From Tenuifilum sp040752515 (GTDB taxonomy: Bacteria; Bacteroidota; Bacteroidia; Bacteroidales; Tenuifilaceae): 64,000 nucleotides of DNA. Location of the stretch: positions 161,627 through 225,626 of the forward strand of contig JBFMGQ010000001.1 in the NCBI GenBank assembly GCA_040752515.1. The letters run 5' to 3'. A program made the position numbers and the translations under genes. The notes below the pieces were generated by a model. It saw only the letters and a program-made list of their open reading frames with translations. It did not search any database and was not told the DNA's origin. Below are positions 8,526-18,271 of the stretch, in pieces. Each line of letters starts with the position of its first letter. The first letter of the stretch is position 1.

Positions 8526-8545
8526 AAACCGATTCTAAGCATAAA

Positions 8546-8572
8546 AAAACCTCCGCAATGCGGAGGTTTTTT
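8546..8572 (+). terminator. Strong terminator after the biotin carrier
   Basis: A GC-rich perfect stem (8546-8556 with 8560-8570) with a 3-nt loop ends in six T on the plus strand, and has an A-run on the left. Confidence 0.9.
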
Positions 8573-9165
8573 GTTACGGGAAGGGTGTTTTCAAAAACCG
8601 TTATGCGTTTTATGCAAGGCGAAATCAACATATAAAAACAAAAGCGGCTGTTTGATGAATTTAATTTTTTACTACTTTAGTTTCACTAAATTGGGCAGGC
8701 TCTAATCACACCTATACACTTAAAAGCAAGTATATTAGTATGATATTTAGGATTTATATGCTCAATATGTGGAAGAAATAGACACGTAACGAAAGAAATA
8801 ACGAACAGAGTAAAAAGTAATGATTTTGAAAGGTGAAAAAAAAGCAAACAAACGAAAAGCAAGTAAGTTGGTACACATTGCCCACTCCCCACCACTCTTA
8901 TGTATTTTATATTTACTTACAAGTTCTTTCAATCTTTAATAGTGTTTCTGAATGCTATGGCATTTCCCCACCGCACATTTTTTTTAATTCAATTTATGGC
9001 AGCCGCACAAACGGCACATTTGCAAGCCGCACGACCTGTCCCGCCCCTTCGGGAAGCCTACCCACAATCCAAGCTTGCAAAAGAGCCCTTTTTTGCCAAC
9101 GCACCAAGGCAAACAAACCGACCTAAAAACGTATTTTAGGAACCAAAATATTAAGACAGGAATAA
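8573..9165. other. AT-rich gene-poor left flank of the defence island
   Basis: About 590 nt without a convincing gene; the short open frames here lack family features. Base composition shifts from the codon-rich core DNA to AT-rich sequence with A and T runs. From about 9000 it becomes rich in GCAC/TGCAAG words up to the hsdM start. I see only a weak promoter candidate (TATTTTAG at 9132-9139, one mismatch to TAnnTTTG) 26 nt before hsdM. Confidence 0.5.
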
Positions 9166-11907
9166 ATGAAACAAACAAAAATCACTCTCGGACAATTAGA
9201 AAGCTTTTTGCTAAAAGCTTGCGACATCTTGAGAGGGAAAATGGATGCATCGGAATACAAGGAATATATTTTTGGAATTCTCTTTTTGAAGCGCCTTTCC
9301 GATGAATTTGAGCAAAAGCGAAACGAAATCAAGAAACGTTATGCTCATCTTTCACCTGCGGAAATCAACGAACTGCTGGAGGACAAAACCACTTACAAAG
9401 ACACTTTCTTTGTTCCCATACGGGCAAGGTGGAACGACAGCTGGACAGAAACCATCACCAACAACAAAGGTGAAACGGAAGAGGTGTTTCATCCGGCTTT
9501 GAAAGACATTAAAAGCAATGTGGGTGCAGCACTCAACAAAGCGTTAGCAGAGATTGAAGAAGCCAACGAACCCATACTCACAGGGGTGCTGAAAGGAATT
9601 GACTTCAACAAAGTAGTGGGCAAAACCAAAATCCCCGACCAACGCTGGATTGACCTGATTAACCACTTTAACACCAATATGCCGGCTTTGGTGAACGACA
9701 ATTTCGAGTTCCCCGACCTGCTGGGTGCAGCTTATGAATACCTGGTAAAATACTTTGCCGACAGTGCCGGAAAGAAAGGTGGTGAATTCTACACTCCCGG
9801 CCATGTAGTACGTTTATTGGTAACGCTGCTGAAACCAAAGGCAGGCATGGAAATTTATGACCCCACCTGCGGTTCAGGCGGTATGCTCATTCAATCGGTG
9901 CAATGGGTAGAAGAACAGGGTGAAGATTTCCGCAACCTGGCTCTTTACGGTCAGGAAGCATCGGGTACAACCTGGGCCATTTGCAAAATGAATATGATTT
10001 TGCACAACATCCCTTCAGCAACCATTGAAAACGGTGATACACTGCAAGACCCCTTGATTCTGGATGGCACTACATGGAAAAAGTTTGACATTGTTATAGC
10101 GAATCCGCCATTCTCACAGAATTACAATAAAGCCACCATGAAATTCCAGACACGGTTTTCGTATGGCTTTGCTCCCGAAACCGGAAAGAAAGCCGACCTG
10201 ATGTTTGTGCAGCATATGGTGGCGAGTTTGAAAACCACCGGACGCATGGCTACCATTATGCCACATGGGGTATTATTCCGTGGCGGAAGCGAAAAAGAAA
10301 TCAGACAAAAAATGGTGGACGCCAACATCATTGAAGCCATTATCAGCTTGCCCCCGGCTTTGTTTTACGGCACCGGCATTCCGGCTTGTGTGATTGTGAT
10401 AAACAAAAACAAACCCGATGCTATGCGTGACAAAATACTCTTCATCAATGCCGATGCAGAATATGCCGAAGGTAAGGTGCAGAACATGCTGAGACCGGAA
10501 GACATAGAAAAAATTGACCATGTATTTACCCATAAACTACCCATTGAAAAATATTCCCGTCTGGTTGATATAGAAGAAATAAAAGCCAACGACTACAACC
10601 TGAACATCCGCAGATATGTGGACAATACACCTAACCCTGAACCCGAGGATGTAAAGGCCCACCTGATAGGCGGCATACCAGTTACAGAAATTTCAGCTCA
10701 ACAAAAGCAATTTGACAAGTTCGGTTTTGATGCATCCGAAATTTTCAAACCACGCAATGAGCAATACTCCGATTTTAAAGACGATATAAAAGAAAAATCC
10801 CGGATTAAGGCAATTATTGAGGCCAATGCCAATATGCTGAAAACCTATGCCACTATGCAGCAACAGGTAAACGAGTGGTGGGAAATGGCCAAAGAAGATT
10901 TTGCTTCGCTGGCTCCGCAAAAGAAAGCGACAGAAGACAGCACCGGAGGCGATGCCAAAGAGGGAATTGTAGATTACCTTGTAGCAGGTGGCAAAAACAT
11001 GGCCACTGTAAGAACACACTTGCTCACCACACTCAAGGAAAAACTGATGGCCCAAAATGTATTGGACGAGTTTCAATGTGCCGGAGTGTTTGTAAACTGG
11101 TGGACCAACATCCGCTACGACCTGAAAACCATTTCATCTACCGGATGGAGTCCGGCATTAATACCAAGAGAGTTTTTTATTGAAACCTATTTTCAGACAG
11201 AGCAAAATGCGATAAATGAAAACGAGAAGAACATTGCCGACAAGGAAGCAGCTTTGCAGGAAGTTATAGAAGCTGTGGAGTACGAACCCGAAGAGGGAGA
11301 AGAAGTAACCGCAAGCACCATAAAAGAATACCTGAAAAAGATAGCAGACGAAAATCCCCAAGCCGTGGAAGCCACTACGCTGAAAGCCATTAAGGATATT
11401 GAAAAAGAAATTAAAGAACTGAAAAGGGAACTGGCCGAAAAGCTGGAAGACCTTGACCGCAAAATCAATATCAAATGCTATGGTATTGACGATGAAAAAG
11501 AAGAACTGCGGGGTATGCTAAAAGGCAAGCAGGAAGAGCTGAGCAAACTTCAAAGCAATATGCCAACCGACAAGAAAGAACTGAACAAACGCAAAACGGC
11601 CATAAAAAAATGCACCGAAACCATTGCCAAAATACAGCAGCGCATGGCCGGGCTGGAGGCCTTTTTGGCAAGCATAGGCGGCATCATTACCGATGAAGAA
11701 GCCAAAACCCTCATCCTGCAAAAGCACAACAATTTGGTGCAACAGGAACTGCTGAAATACCTGAATGCCGAAAAACGCAAACTCATTGCCGGCATTGAAA
11801 AGCTGTGGGACAAGTATGCCGTTTCGGCTCAGCAACTGGAGAAAGAAAGAACCGACACCCTGAACGAACTGAATGAATTTTTAAAAGAATTAAATTATTT
11901 GAATTGA
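9166..11907 (+). CDS. hsdM: Type I restriction-modification DNA methyltransferase subunit HsdM
   Basis: HsdM is the adenine-N6 methyltransferase subunit of a type I R-M complex. The N-terminal HsdM helical domain covers about residues 8-150. The SAM-binding motif I, YDPTCGSGGM, is at 231-240 and the catalytic motif IV NPPF at 313-316, preceded by GGEFYTP (206-212). At 913 residues it is far longer than the roughly 500-residue classical HsdM. Residues about 560-913 are an added C-terminal region rich in Lys and Glu, with a long predicted coiled coil (about 690-870). The ATG follows a purine-rich leader, and the stop overlaps the hsdS start (TGATG), so translation of the two is probably coupled. 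Confidence 0.95.
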   Translation: MKQTKITLGQLESFLLKACDILRGKMDASEYKEYIFGILFLKRLSDEFEQKRNEIKKRYAHLSPAEINELLEDKTTYKDTFFVPIRARWNDSWTETITNNKGETEEVFHPALKDIKSNVGAALNKALAEIEEANEPILTGVLKGIDFNKVVGKTKIPDQRWIDLINHFNTNMPALVNDNFEFPDLLGAAYEYLVKYFADSAGKKGGEFYTPGHVVRLLVTLLKPKAGMEIYDPTCGSGGMLIQSVQWVEEQGEDFRNLALYGQEASGTTWAICKMNMILHNIPSATIENGDTLQDPLILDGTTWKKFDIVIANPPFSQNYNKATMKFQTRFSYGFAPETGKKADLMFVQHMVASLKTTGRMATIMPHGVLFRGGSEKEIRQKMVDANIIEAIISLPPALFYGTGIPACVIVINKNKPDAMRDKILFINADAEYAEGKVQNMLRPEDIEKIDHVFTHKLPIEKYSRLVDIEEIKANDYNLNIRRYVDNTPNPEPEDVKAHLIGGIPVTEISAQQKQFDKFGFDASEIFKPRNEQYSDFKDDIKEKSRIKAIIEANANMLKTYATMQQQVNEWWEMAKEDFASLAPQKKATEDSTGGDAKEGIVDYLVAGGKNMATVRTHLLTTLKEKLMAQNVLDEFQCAGVFVNWWTNIRYDLKTISSTGWSPALIPREFFIETYFQTEQNAINENEKNIADKEAALQEVIEAVEYEPEEGEEVTASTIKEYLKKIADENPQAVEATTLKAIKDIEKEIKELKRELAEKLEDLDRKINIKCYGIDDEKEELRGMLKGKQEELSKLQSNMPTDKKELNKRKTAIKKCTETIAKIQQRMAGLEAFLASIGGIITDEEAKTLILQKHNNLVQQELLKYLNAEKRKLIAGIEKLWDKYAVSAQQLEKERTDTLNELNEFLKELNYLN

Positions 11908-13142
11908 TGGGTAGGTGGAACAAAATAAAACTTGGTAACGCTTGCCTAATCTCAAAGGGTCAACAATTAAATAAAGTTGATTTAGAAAAGGCTGGCGATT
12001 ACCCTTGTATCAATGGTGGAATTGAACCTTCTGGCTATACTGACAAGTGGAACACAGAGGCAAACACTATTACAATCAGTGAAGGAGGTAATTCATGCGG
12101 TTATGTAAATTTCAATAGAACACGCTTTTGGAGTGGCGGACACTGTTATTCACTTTTGGAATTAAAAGATTCTATTGATGTAAACTTTCTCTATCATGCT
12201 TTGAAAGGACGTGAAAGTTTAATTATGGGACTTAGAGTAGGTTCAGGGTTGCCAAACATTCAGCAGAAGGCGTTAAAAGAATTTGAATTTGATTACCCCG
12301 AATCCAAATCCGAACAAACCCGCATAGCCCAAATCCTTTCTACAGCAGACCGAGCCATAGCCCAAACCGAAGCCCTGATAGCCAAATACCAACGCATCAA
12401 AACCGGGCTGATGCAAGACCTGCTTACCCGTGGCATTGACGAACACGGCCGCATCCGCAGCAAAGCCACCCACCGCTTTGTGGTAAAAAAAGGCATCGAA
12501 GTGCCCGAGGAGTGGGAGGTTTTAACTATGGAAGATTTGTGTTCAAAAATAACCGATGGTTCACATTTTAGTCCAATTCCTCAACAAGAAGGTCAATTAA
12601 TTGGAAACGTTAAAGACATGGGCGAATATGAGATTAATATAGCTTCATGTACGAAAATTACTCAGAAGGACTTTGAAATTTTGAAGCAACAGAATTGCAG
12701 TCCCAATAAAGGTGACGTTCTTCTATCAAAAGATGGTACTATTGGCCGAGTGATATTCTACAATACTGATTTTGAAATTGTCTTATTGTCATCAATAGCA
12801 ATCTTAAGGCCTAAGCCAAAATATAATGGCTTGTTATTGTCATGGTACTTGAAGTCTGAATTTTTCAAAAAGCAATTGCTTGAGTTGGAATCAGGCAGTG
12901 CGTTACGTAGGATTGTTCTAAAAGATATTAGAAAACTTAAGTTTCCTTTCCCTAAGGAGCCAAAGGAACAGGAGATACTTGCAAATAAGCTCTTAAAAAT
13001 ATCAAGTCTGATACAAAAGGAAAATATTAAACTCACAAAACTCCAATCCCTCAAAACCGGGCTGATGCAGGATTTGCTCAGCGGGCGGGTGCGGGTGAAA
13101 GTACCGGAAACCGGGCATGAAAAGGAACAACAAAATGCTTAA
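11907..13142 (+). CDS. hsdS: Type I restriction-modification specificity subunit HsdS
   Basis: HsdS sets the bipartite DNA target. Two target-recognition domains (about residues 1-125 and 190-340) alternate with two helical spacers. The spacers carry near-identical blocks: YQRIKTGLMQDLLTRG ends the first and LQSLKTGLMQDLLSGR the second. The start is the ATG at 11907, overlapping the hsdM stop; a TTG three bases earlier is less likely. The recognition domains are AT-rich while the spacers are GC-rich, as expected for exchangeable domains. A 19-bp identical DNA repeat lies in the two spacers. Confidence 0.94.
   Translation: MGRWNKIKLGNACLISKGQQLNKVDLEKAGDYPCINGGIEPSGYTDKWNTEANTITISEGGNSCGYVNFNRTRFWSGGHCYSLLELKDSIDVNFLYHALKGRESLIMGLRVGSGLPNIQQKALKEFEFDYPESKSEQTRIAQILSTADRAIAQTEALIAKYQRIKTGLMQDLLTRGIDEHGRIRSKATHRFVVKKGIEVPEEWEVLTMEDLCSKITDGSHFSPIPQQEGQLIGNVKDMGEYEINIASCTKITQKDFEILKQQNCSPNKGDVLLSKDGTIGRVIFYNTDFEIVLLSSIAILRPKPKYNGLLLSWYLKSEFFKKQLLELESGSALRRIVLKDIRKLKFPFPKEPKEQEILANKLLKISSLIQKENIKLTKLQSLKTGLMQDLLSGRVRVKVPETGHEKEQQNA
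12397..12415 (+). repeat. hsdS spacer direct repeat, copy 1
   Basis: The 19-bp sequence TCAAAACCGGGCTGATGCA is identical to 13051-13069. It encodes the KTGLMQ part of the first central helix. Confidence 0.9.
13051..13069 (+). repeat. hsdS spacer direct repeat, copy 2
   Basis: This is identical to 12397-12415, lies 654 bp downstream and is in the same reading frame, in the C-terminal spacer of hsdS. Confidence 0.9.
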
Positions 13143-13207
13143 TGATAAACAGAAACTATAGATATGAAACAAATGCCACTTTTTTGTTATTTTTGGCAAA
13201 TGTTCCT

Positions 13208-13215
13208 TATGTTTG
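13208..13215 (+). promoter_or_regulatory. Internal promoter of the abiE genes
   Basis: TATGTTTG (exact TAnnTTTG) ends 25 nt before the abiEi ATG. A second exact match, TATTTTTG, lies at 13188-13195. Two boxes in the only sizeable gap inside the R-M locus suggest that abiE is transcribed independently of hsdMS. Confidence 0.55.
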
Positions 13216-13240
13216 CCTTTACTTTTAGAACAGGACAGGC

Positions 13241-13972
13241 ATGGATAAAAACCTGATAATATCGTTCAGAGAGTATTTTAAAAATGCTGAAATCATAACG
13301 GTTGAGGACATCAGGGCTTTTCTGAACAATGATAAGGATATCAGAAAAGAGGTTCATTATTTGAAAAAGCAGGGCGTTATTACCGCTGTTAAACGTGGAA
13401 TCTATCAGCTATCAGAGAAAAAGGAGTTTCAACCGGTGCCTGACGCCCGGATAAAAAAAATCAACCACCTGCTTGCAACTGGTTTTCCGGAAATATCGTA
13501 TTGCATCTGGTCAACCGAATGGCTTCATCCGCTCATGAACCTTCAGCCTTTCAGATTCTTTTACATCCTCGAAACAGAGAAAGACACCGTTGAACCGGTT
13601 TTTTATCAACTGAAAGATAGCCAAATCAATGCCTTCATTCAGCCCGATAAAGATTTTGCCGATAAATACATTATCAACAGCAACGAGCCGGTAATTGTAA
13701 AACCCCTGATAAGTCGCTCCCCCTGCCAAAAACACGAAGATGTGGTTATGGCATCCCTTGAAAAAATTTTGGTTGATATGTATTGTGAACCCGATGTTTT
13801 TTATGCCTTTCAGGGCAACGAACTTCGCAATATCTTCAACAATGCTTTCCGGCAGTATCGTATTAACTATTCCAGGCTGCTTAACTACTACAAACGAAGA
13901 AAGAAAGACAATTCCATGGTGGAATACCTGTTGAAGAATGTAGAAGATATTCCTAAAAACCTGCTCAAATGA
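13241..13972 (+). CDS. AbiEi-like antitoxin / transcriptional regulator
   Basis: This 243-residue protein is the likely antitoxin of a type IV AbiE toxin-antitoxin pair. The N-terminus has a winged-helix fold (about residues 15-60: TVEDIRAFLN, then LKKQGVITAVKRGIYQL), the DNA-binding part that in AbiEi represses its own promoter. The remainder fits the AbiEi-type C-terminal domain that counteracts the toxin (DUF6577-like in Bacteroidota). Assignment rests on the fold and on the directly downstream AbiEii-type nucleotidyltransferase, with which it overlaps by 4 nt (ATGA). It has its own promoter candidates and sits between hsdS and hsdR. Confidence 0.78.
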   Translation: MDKNLIISFREYFKNAEIITVEDIRAFLNNDKDIRKEVHYLKKQGVITAVKRGIYQLSEKKEFQPVPDARIKKINHLLATGFPEISYCIWSTEWLHPLMNLQPFRFFYILETEKDTVEPVFYQLKDSQINAFIQPDKDFADKYIINSNEPVIVKPLISRSPCQKHEDVVMASLEKILVDMYCEPDVFYAFQGNELRNIFNNAFRQYRINYSRLLNYYKRRKKDNSMVEYLLKNVEDIPKNLLK

Positions 13973-15054
13973 TTACTCCGCATTCGTTTACAAAGCAGTG
14001 GATAGAAGGCATCCGCAAGAAGCAGAAGACAGGTAAAGTCAATCCCCCTGTTTTTGAAAAAATGATTTTTGCTTTTGCCCTGCTCGAAAAACTGGCTAAA
14101 AACGGATTGGACTTTATTTTTAAAGGCGGCACTTCGCTGGTACTGTTGCTTTCTGACTTTCGCAGGTTTTCTACGGATATTGACATCATCACCCTGCAAA
14201 CGGAAGAAGAACTTCGGGCGGTTCTGGAAAATATAGTGCAATCATCTGTTTTTACTGCCTATAAAAAAGACGAAAAAAGAAGCAGTAATCAATCAATTCC
14301 CAAATCGCATTATAATATATCCTTCCCATCCAATTATAATCAGGAGGGCACCATTACGCTCGATGTAATATTTGACACCCATCCTTATCCTGAAATCATT
14401 GAGAAAGAAATCAGAACAGCATGGTTTGAAACAGAAAAGCCTTTTATCAAAGTAAAGCTACCGAATGTAGATTCGATACTCGGTGATAAATTAACGGCAT
14501 TTGCGCCCCATACCACTGGCATTCCCTATTTCAGGAATGAAACCAGCATGAGCATCGAAATCATCAAGCAACTTTTCGACATAGGGACTCTGATTGACCA
14601 TGTTAAAAATCCAGAAACAGTCTTTAAATCGTTCATAAATAGCGTAAACAAGCAACAGTCCTATTTTAATCTAAACTTGAATATCAATCATGTATTTGAC
14701 GACATATTCAACACTTCGCTGATAATAGCCAAAAGGGAAAGGAATGTTACAGAACAGGATAAAACCTATTTCAGCTATCTGAAAGATGGTATCAGAGGGT
14801 TTAATCAATACCTTTCAGAAGGAAATTTCAGAATAGAGGAGGCGGTATCGGCAGCCGGAAAAGTAGCATTTTTTACTTCGCTCATGCGAACGGAAAAATT
14901 TGAAAAATTCGGTTTGTATCCTACAACCGATTTGCCCGACCAACCGGAGATTGTGAACACAAACTATAATTTTCTAAACCGGTTGAAAAAAACAAACCGT
15001 GAAGCATTTTATTATTGGTGTCATGCATTGGAATTATTGAACTTATCTGAATAA
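13969..15054 (+). CDS. AbiEii/AbiGii-family nucleotidyltransferase toxin
   Basis: This is a nucleotidyltransferase of the AbiEii family, the toxin of type IV TA systems that can cause phage abortive infection. The family signature FKGGTSLVLL (residues 51-60) and the metal-binding DID (70-72, in RFSTDIDII) are intact, so the enzyme should be active; the later catalytic region includes GDKLTAF (about 169-175). Its 361 residues is in the usual range. The start overlaps the antitoxin stop, indicating translational coupling. The gene ends 3 nt before hsdR, so hsdR expression probably depends on transcription through abiE. Confidence 0.88.
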   Translation: MITPHSFTKQWIEGIRKKQKTGKVNPPVFEKMIFAFALLEKLAKNGLDFIFKGGTSLVLLLSDFRRFSTDIDIITLQTEEELRAVLENIVQSSVFTAYKKDEKRSSNQSIPKSHYNISFPSNYNQEGTITLDVIFDTHPYPEIIEKEIRTAWFETEKPFIKVKLPNVDSILGDKLTAFAPHTTGIPYFRNETSMSIEIIKQLFDIGTLIDHVKNPETVFKSFINSVNKQQSYFNLNLNINHVFDDIFNTSLIIAKRERNVTEQDKTYFSYLKDGIRGFNQYLSEGNFRIEEAVSAAGKVAFFTSLMRTEKFEKFGLYPTTDLPDQPEIVNTNYNFLNRLKKTNREAFYYWCHALELLNLSE

Positions 15055-15057
15055 TTT

Positions 15058-18000
15058 ATGGAAACATCATCAAAAAACCAACATGTAAAGCTGGACGAAA
15101 AAAACCATGTGGAAGAACCTTTTCTTCAACAGTTGGAAACCATGCCCGGTTTACATTGGAAAGTGTTGCGTTTAGATAATTATCAGGCACCTGCAGAAAC
15201 ACAGCGTACAGAGTTTTCGCAAGTCATTATGAAAGATGATTTGGCTGCCGCCATCCGAAAAATCAATCCCTGGCTGGAGGATGATCAGGTGCAGGAAGTG
15301 ATAGACAAAGTAACCCGATTTGAAGGCGACAACCTGTTGCAAAACAATGAACTTGCCCTTCAACTGCTGCTGAAAGGAACTTCGGTAAGCGAAAACCGAA
15401 AAACCGGAGAAAAATCTCCCAATGTTTTTATTGTTGACTTTGACCATCCGGAAAACAACAGTTATGTTGCTGTTTCACAGTTTAAAGTCCGCATACCGGG
15501 AACTGACAATCACATTTACCCGGATATCGTTTGCTTTTTGAATGGTTTGCCGGTAGTGGTGATTGAATGTAAATCGCCCAAAGCCAAAGAACCTATACCG
15601 GAAGCCATTGACCAATTGATGCGATATTGCGAACAACGCAACTATCAGCGAGAGGGCAATAAATCGCTGTTTTATTTTAACCAGTTTATTGTAGCCACCT
15701 GTCGCCAACGGGCAAAGTTTGGCACCATAACCACCAGCATTGAAAAGCATTTTTACCGTTGGACAGACCCCTTCCCTGCAACGATTGACGAACTCATCAA
15801 CTACTGCAATCCACAAAAGCACTTGTTTGTAGACGAGCAAAACAATGATGAAGACGTAGAAATGGCACAACGTACTTCGCCCAACGACCAACAGCGTTTG
15901 GTGCATGGTATGTTAAAGCCTGAAAACCTGTTGAGTATCATACGCAGTTTCTCGGTATTTAGCACCGACAGCAAAGGAAACAAAATTCGCATAGTAGGAC
16001 GATATCAGCAATTTAGGGCAGTAAAGAAAGCTGTTCATCAATTATTGAACGGAACTAACAAAAGAGAAAGGGGGGGTATCATCTGGCATACGCAAGGTTC
16101 GGGTAAGTCGTTAACCATGGTTTTCCTGATTCGTGAAATGTGGCTGCATCCGAAATTGCAATCTTACAAAATCATTCTGCTTACCGACCGAACGCAGCTT
16201 GATGACCAGATAAAAGAAACAGCCCGTAGCGTGGGTTACACCATTAACGACCCTGACTCTATTGCCAAAGTTAAAGTGGCTTTGCGTTCAAATTCATCGG
16301 AGATAGTATCGTGCATGATACATAAGTTTCAGGAACGGGAACTGGCAGATGCATTCCCTGAACTCAATACCAGCGAAAACATTCTGATATTGACCGATGA
16401 AGCCCATCGTTCACAATACTCACTTTTAGGAGCCAATCTTGACCGTGCCTTGCCCAATGCTACCCGTATTGCCTTTACCGGAACGCCAATTGATAAAACA
16501 GAGGCAACCTTTGGCGATTACATAGACAAATATACCATGAGGCAATCCATTAAAGATAGTGTAACATTGGAGATTGTTTACGAAGGTAGAACGCATAATG
16601 CCGAAGTGGAAGACAAAGCAGGAGCAGACGCAAAGTTTGAAGACGTATTCAGTGAGTATAATTTACAGGAACGACTTCAAATTTTAGGGTTTGGTACTCG
16701 TGAAGCTTATCTGGAAGCAGAAGAAACCATTAGGGCTAAAGCCAAAGACATGTTAGAACATTATATTACACAGGTTTTTCCCAACGGCTTCAAAGCCCAG
16801 GTGGTAGCTTGCTCCAAAGAAGCCGTTTATCGCTATTACACAATTTTAAATGAAGAAATAAAGAATAAAGTTCAAGAACTTAAACTTAATAATCCGCATA
16901 ACATCAACATTGAACTTCTTAAAAAGATGAAAGCCGAAGCGGTGCTTTCCGTTGGGCATAACGACTCGCCATACATTAAAGATTTAACCGATGGACAAAA
17001 AAACAAAGAGAAAATTACCAGTTTCAAAATTCCCTATGGCATTGAAAAAGATGGTGTGAAAGGTGATGTGGGTATTCTCATTGTTTGCGACATGTTACTG
17101 ACCGGATTTGATGCTCCTATTGAACAGGTTATGTATTTGGATAAAGTAATTGTAGCACACAACCTGTTACAAGCCATTGCAAGGGTAAATCGTGTAGATA
17201 ATGATCACAAAGAAGTCGGCTTTGTTGTGGACTATGTAGGTATTGGTCACCACCTGAAAAAAGCATTGGATGTTTACTTTGAAAAAGAACAACAGGAGGT
17301 GTTAGATTGCATCACCGACCCAACAGAACTTTTCAAAGAACTTGAAAACACGCATAAAGAAATTTGGAAACTTTTCAAGGAAAACGGTATTGACGACCTT
17401 TCGGATTCAGATGCATTTTACGACTTGTTTTATGATGAAGACATCCGCTTCAGATTTATTGATGCCTACAGGAAATTCATGCGGGCCATTGACAATGTAT
17501 TCCCGAGAAAAGAAGCATTAGACTATGTGAAAGACATGTTCCGCTTTACAGAACTCAATGTTTTGGCAGGTCAACATTTCAGAGATTCCCGAATGAGTAT
17601 GAAAGGCATTCCGGCTAAGTTGCGAAGCATAACAGACGAATTTCTGAAATCCAAAGGCATCGAACAAAAAGTGGAGCCCATTTCCATCATGGACGAAAAC
17701 TTTTTCGAGCATGTAAAAACCAAGCAACGTACAAAAACTAAGGCAGCGGAAGTAGAACATGCTATCCGCCACTTCATAGACATTAACTTCACTGAAGACC
17801 CGGAATTGTATGCATCATTTGCTGAAGCGCTGGCAGAAATTCTTCGGGAGTTTAAAAACAATTGGGATGAGATTTACAGACGATTAGAAGAACTCCGTAA
17901 GAAAATCATAGATAAGGAAAAGGAGCCCACCTATGGTTTACATCGCAAAAAGCAAATGCCCTTTTTCCGTATTTTCAAAAAGGAGTTTTATGGAGATAAT

Positions 18001-18270
18001 TATGAATTAAACGAAGAAGAAATTACTCTTTTGGTTGGAGTTACCAAAGAAGTTTTTGAAAAAGTAAAACTGGAAATCGGCGCCATCGGATTTTGGCGAA
18101 ATATTCCTTCACAAAATAGATTGAAAGGGGAAATTGTGGACATTCTCATATCCGAAGAGCAAGGTTTAACGAAGAGCATACCGGGAATTTTCAGCAGAAG
18201 AAATGAAATTGCTTCCCGTATAATGGAACTGGCAAAATCAAACCATGATATAATTTTATACGCTTCCTGA
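15058..18270 (+). CDS. hsdR: Type I restriction endonuclease subunit HsdR
   Basis: HsdR is the translocase/nuclease subunit of the type I complex. The N-terminal PD-(D/E)xK nuclease domain shows YPDIV (Asp156) and VIECKSP (Glu170, Lys172). The superfamily 2 helicase motor shows Walker A TQGSGKS (346-352, Lys350), DEAH at 447-450, and TGTPI in motif III. The C-terminal helical region that docks on HsdM follows. At 1070 residues it is full length with no frameshift. It lies 3 nt after the AbiEii gene and 1 nt before the metallopeptidase gene. All catalytic residues I can identify are present, so restriction activity is expected. Confidence 0.96.
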   Translation: METSSKNQHVKLDEKNHVEEPFLQQLETMPGLHWKVLRLDNYQAPAETQRTEFSQVIMKDDLAAAIRKINPWLEDDQVQEVIDKVTRFEGDNLLQNNELALQLLLKGTSVSENRKTGEKSPNVFIVDFDHPENNSYVAVSQFKVRIPGTDNHIYPDIVCFLNGLPVVVIECKSPKAKEPIPEAIDQLMRYCEQRNYQREGNKSLFYFNQFIVATCRQRAKFGTITTSIEKHFYRWTDPFPATIDELINYCNPQKHLFVDEQNNDEDVEMAQRTSPNDQQRLVHGMLKPENLLSIIRSFSVFSTDSKGNKIRIVGRYQQFRAVKKAVHQLLNGTNKRERGGIIWHTQGSGKSLTMVFLIREMWLHPKLQSYKIILLTDRTQLDDQIKETARSVGYTINDPDSIAKVKVALRSNSSEIVSCMIHKFQERELADAFPELNTSENILILTDEAHRSQYSLLGANLDRALPNATRIAFTGTPIDKTEATFGDYIDKYTMRQSIKDSVTLEIVYEGRTHNAEVEDKAGADAKFEDVFSEYNLQERLQILGFGTREAYLEAEETIRAKAKDMLEHYITQVFPNGFKAQVVACSKEAVYRYYTILNEEIKNKVQELKLNNPHNINIELLKKMKAEAVLSVGHNDSPYIKDLTDGQKNKEKITSFKIPYGIEKDGVKGDVGILIVCDMLLTGFDAPIEQVMYLDKVIVAHNLLQAIARVNRVDNDHKEVGFVVDYVGIGHHLKKALDVYFEKEQQEVLDCITDPTELFKELENTHKEIWKLFKENGIDDLSDSDAFYDLFYDEDIRFRFIDAYRKFMRAIDNVFPRKEALDYVKDMFRFTELNVLAGQHFRDSRMSMKGIPAKLRSITDEFLKSKGIEQKVEPISIMDENFFEHVKTKQRTKTKAAEVEHAIRHFIDINFTEDPELYASFAEALAEILREFKNNWDEIYRRLEELRKKIIDKEKEPTYGLHRKKQMPFFRIFKKEFYGDNYELNEEEITLLVGVTKEVFEKVKLEIGAIGFWRNIPSQNRLKGEIVDILISEEQGLTKSIPGIFSRRNEIASRIMELAKSNHDIILYAS

Positions 18271-18271
18271 A

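Noticed and set aside
8833..9165. Short overlapping plus-strand ORFs before hsdM
   Set aside because: Several frames are open at once, none has a recognisable domain or good start, and the region looks non-coding.
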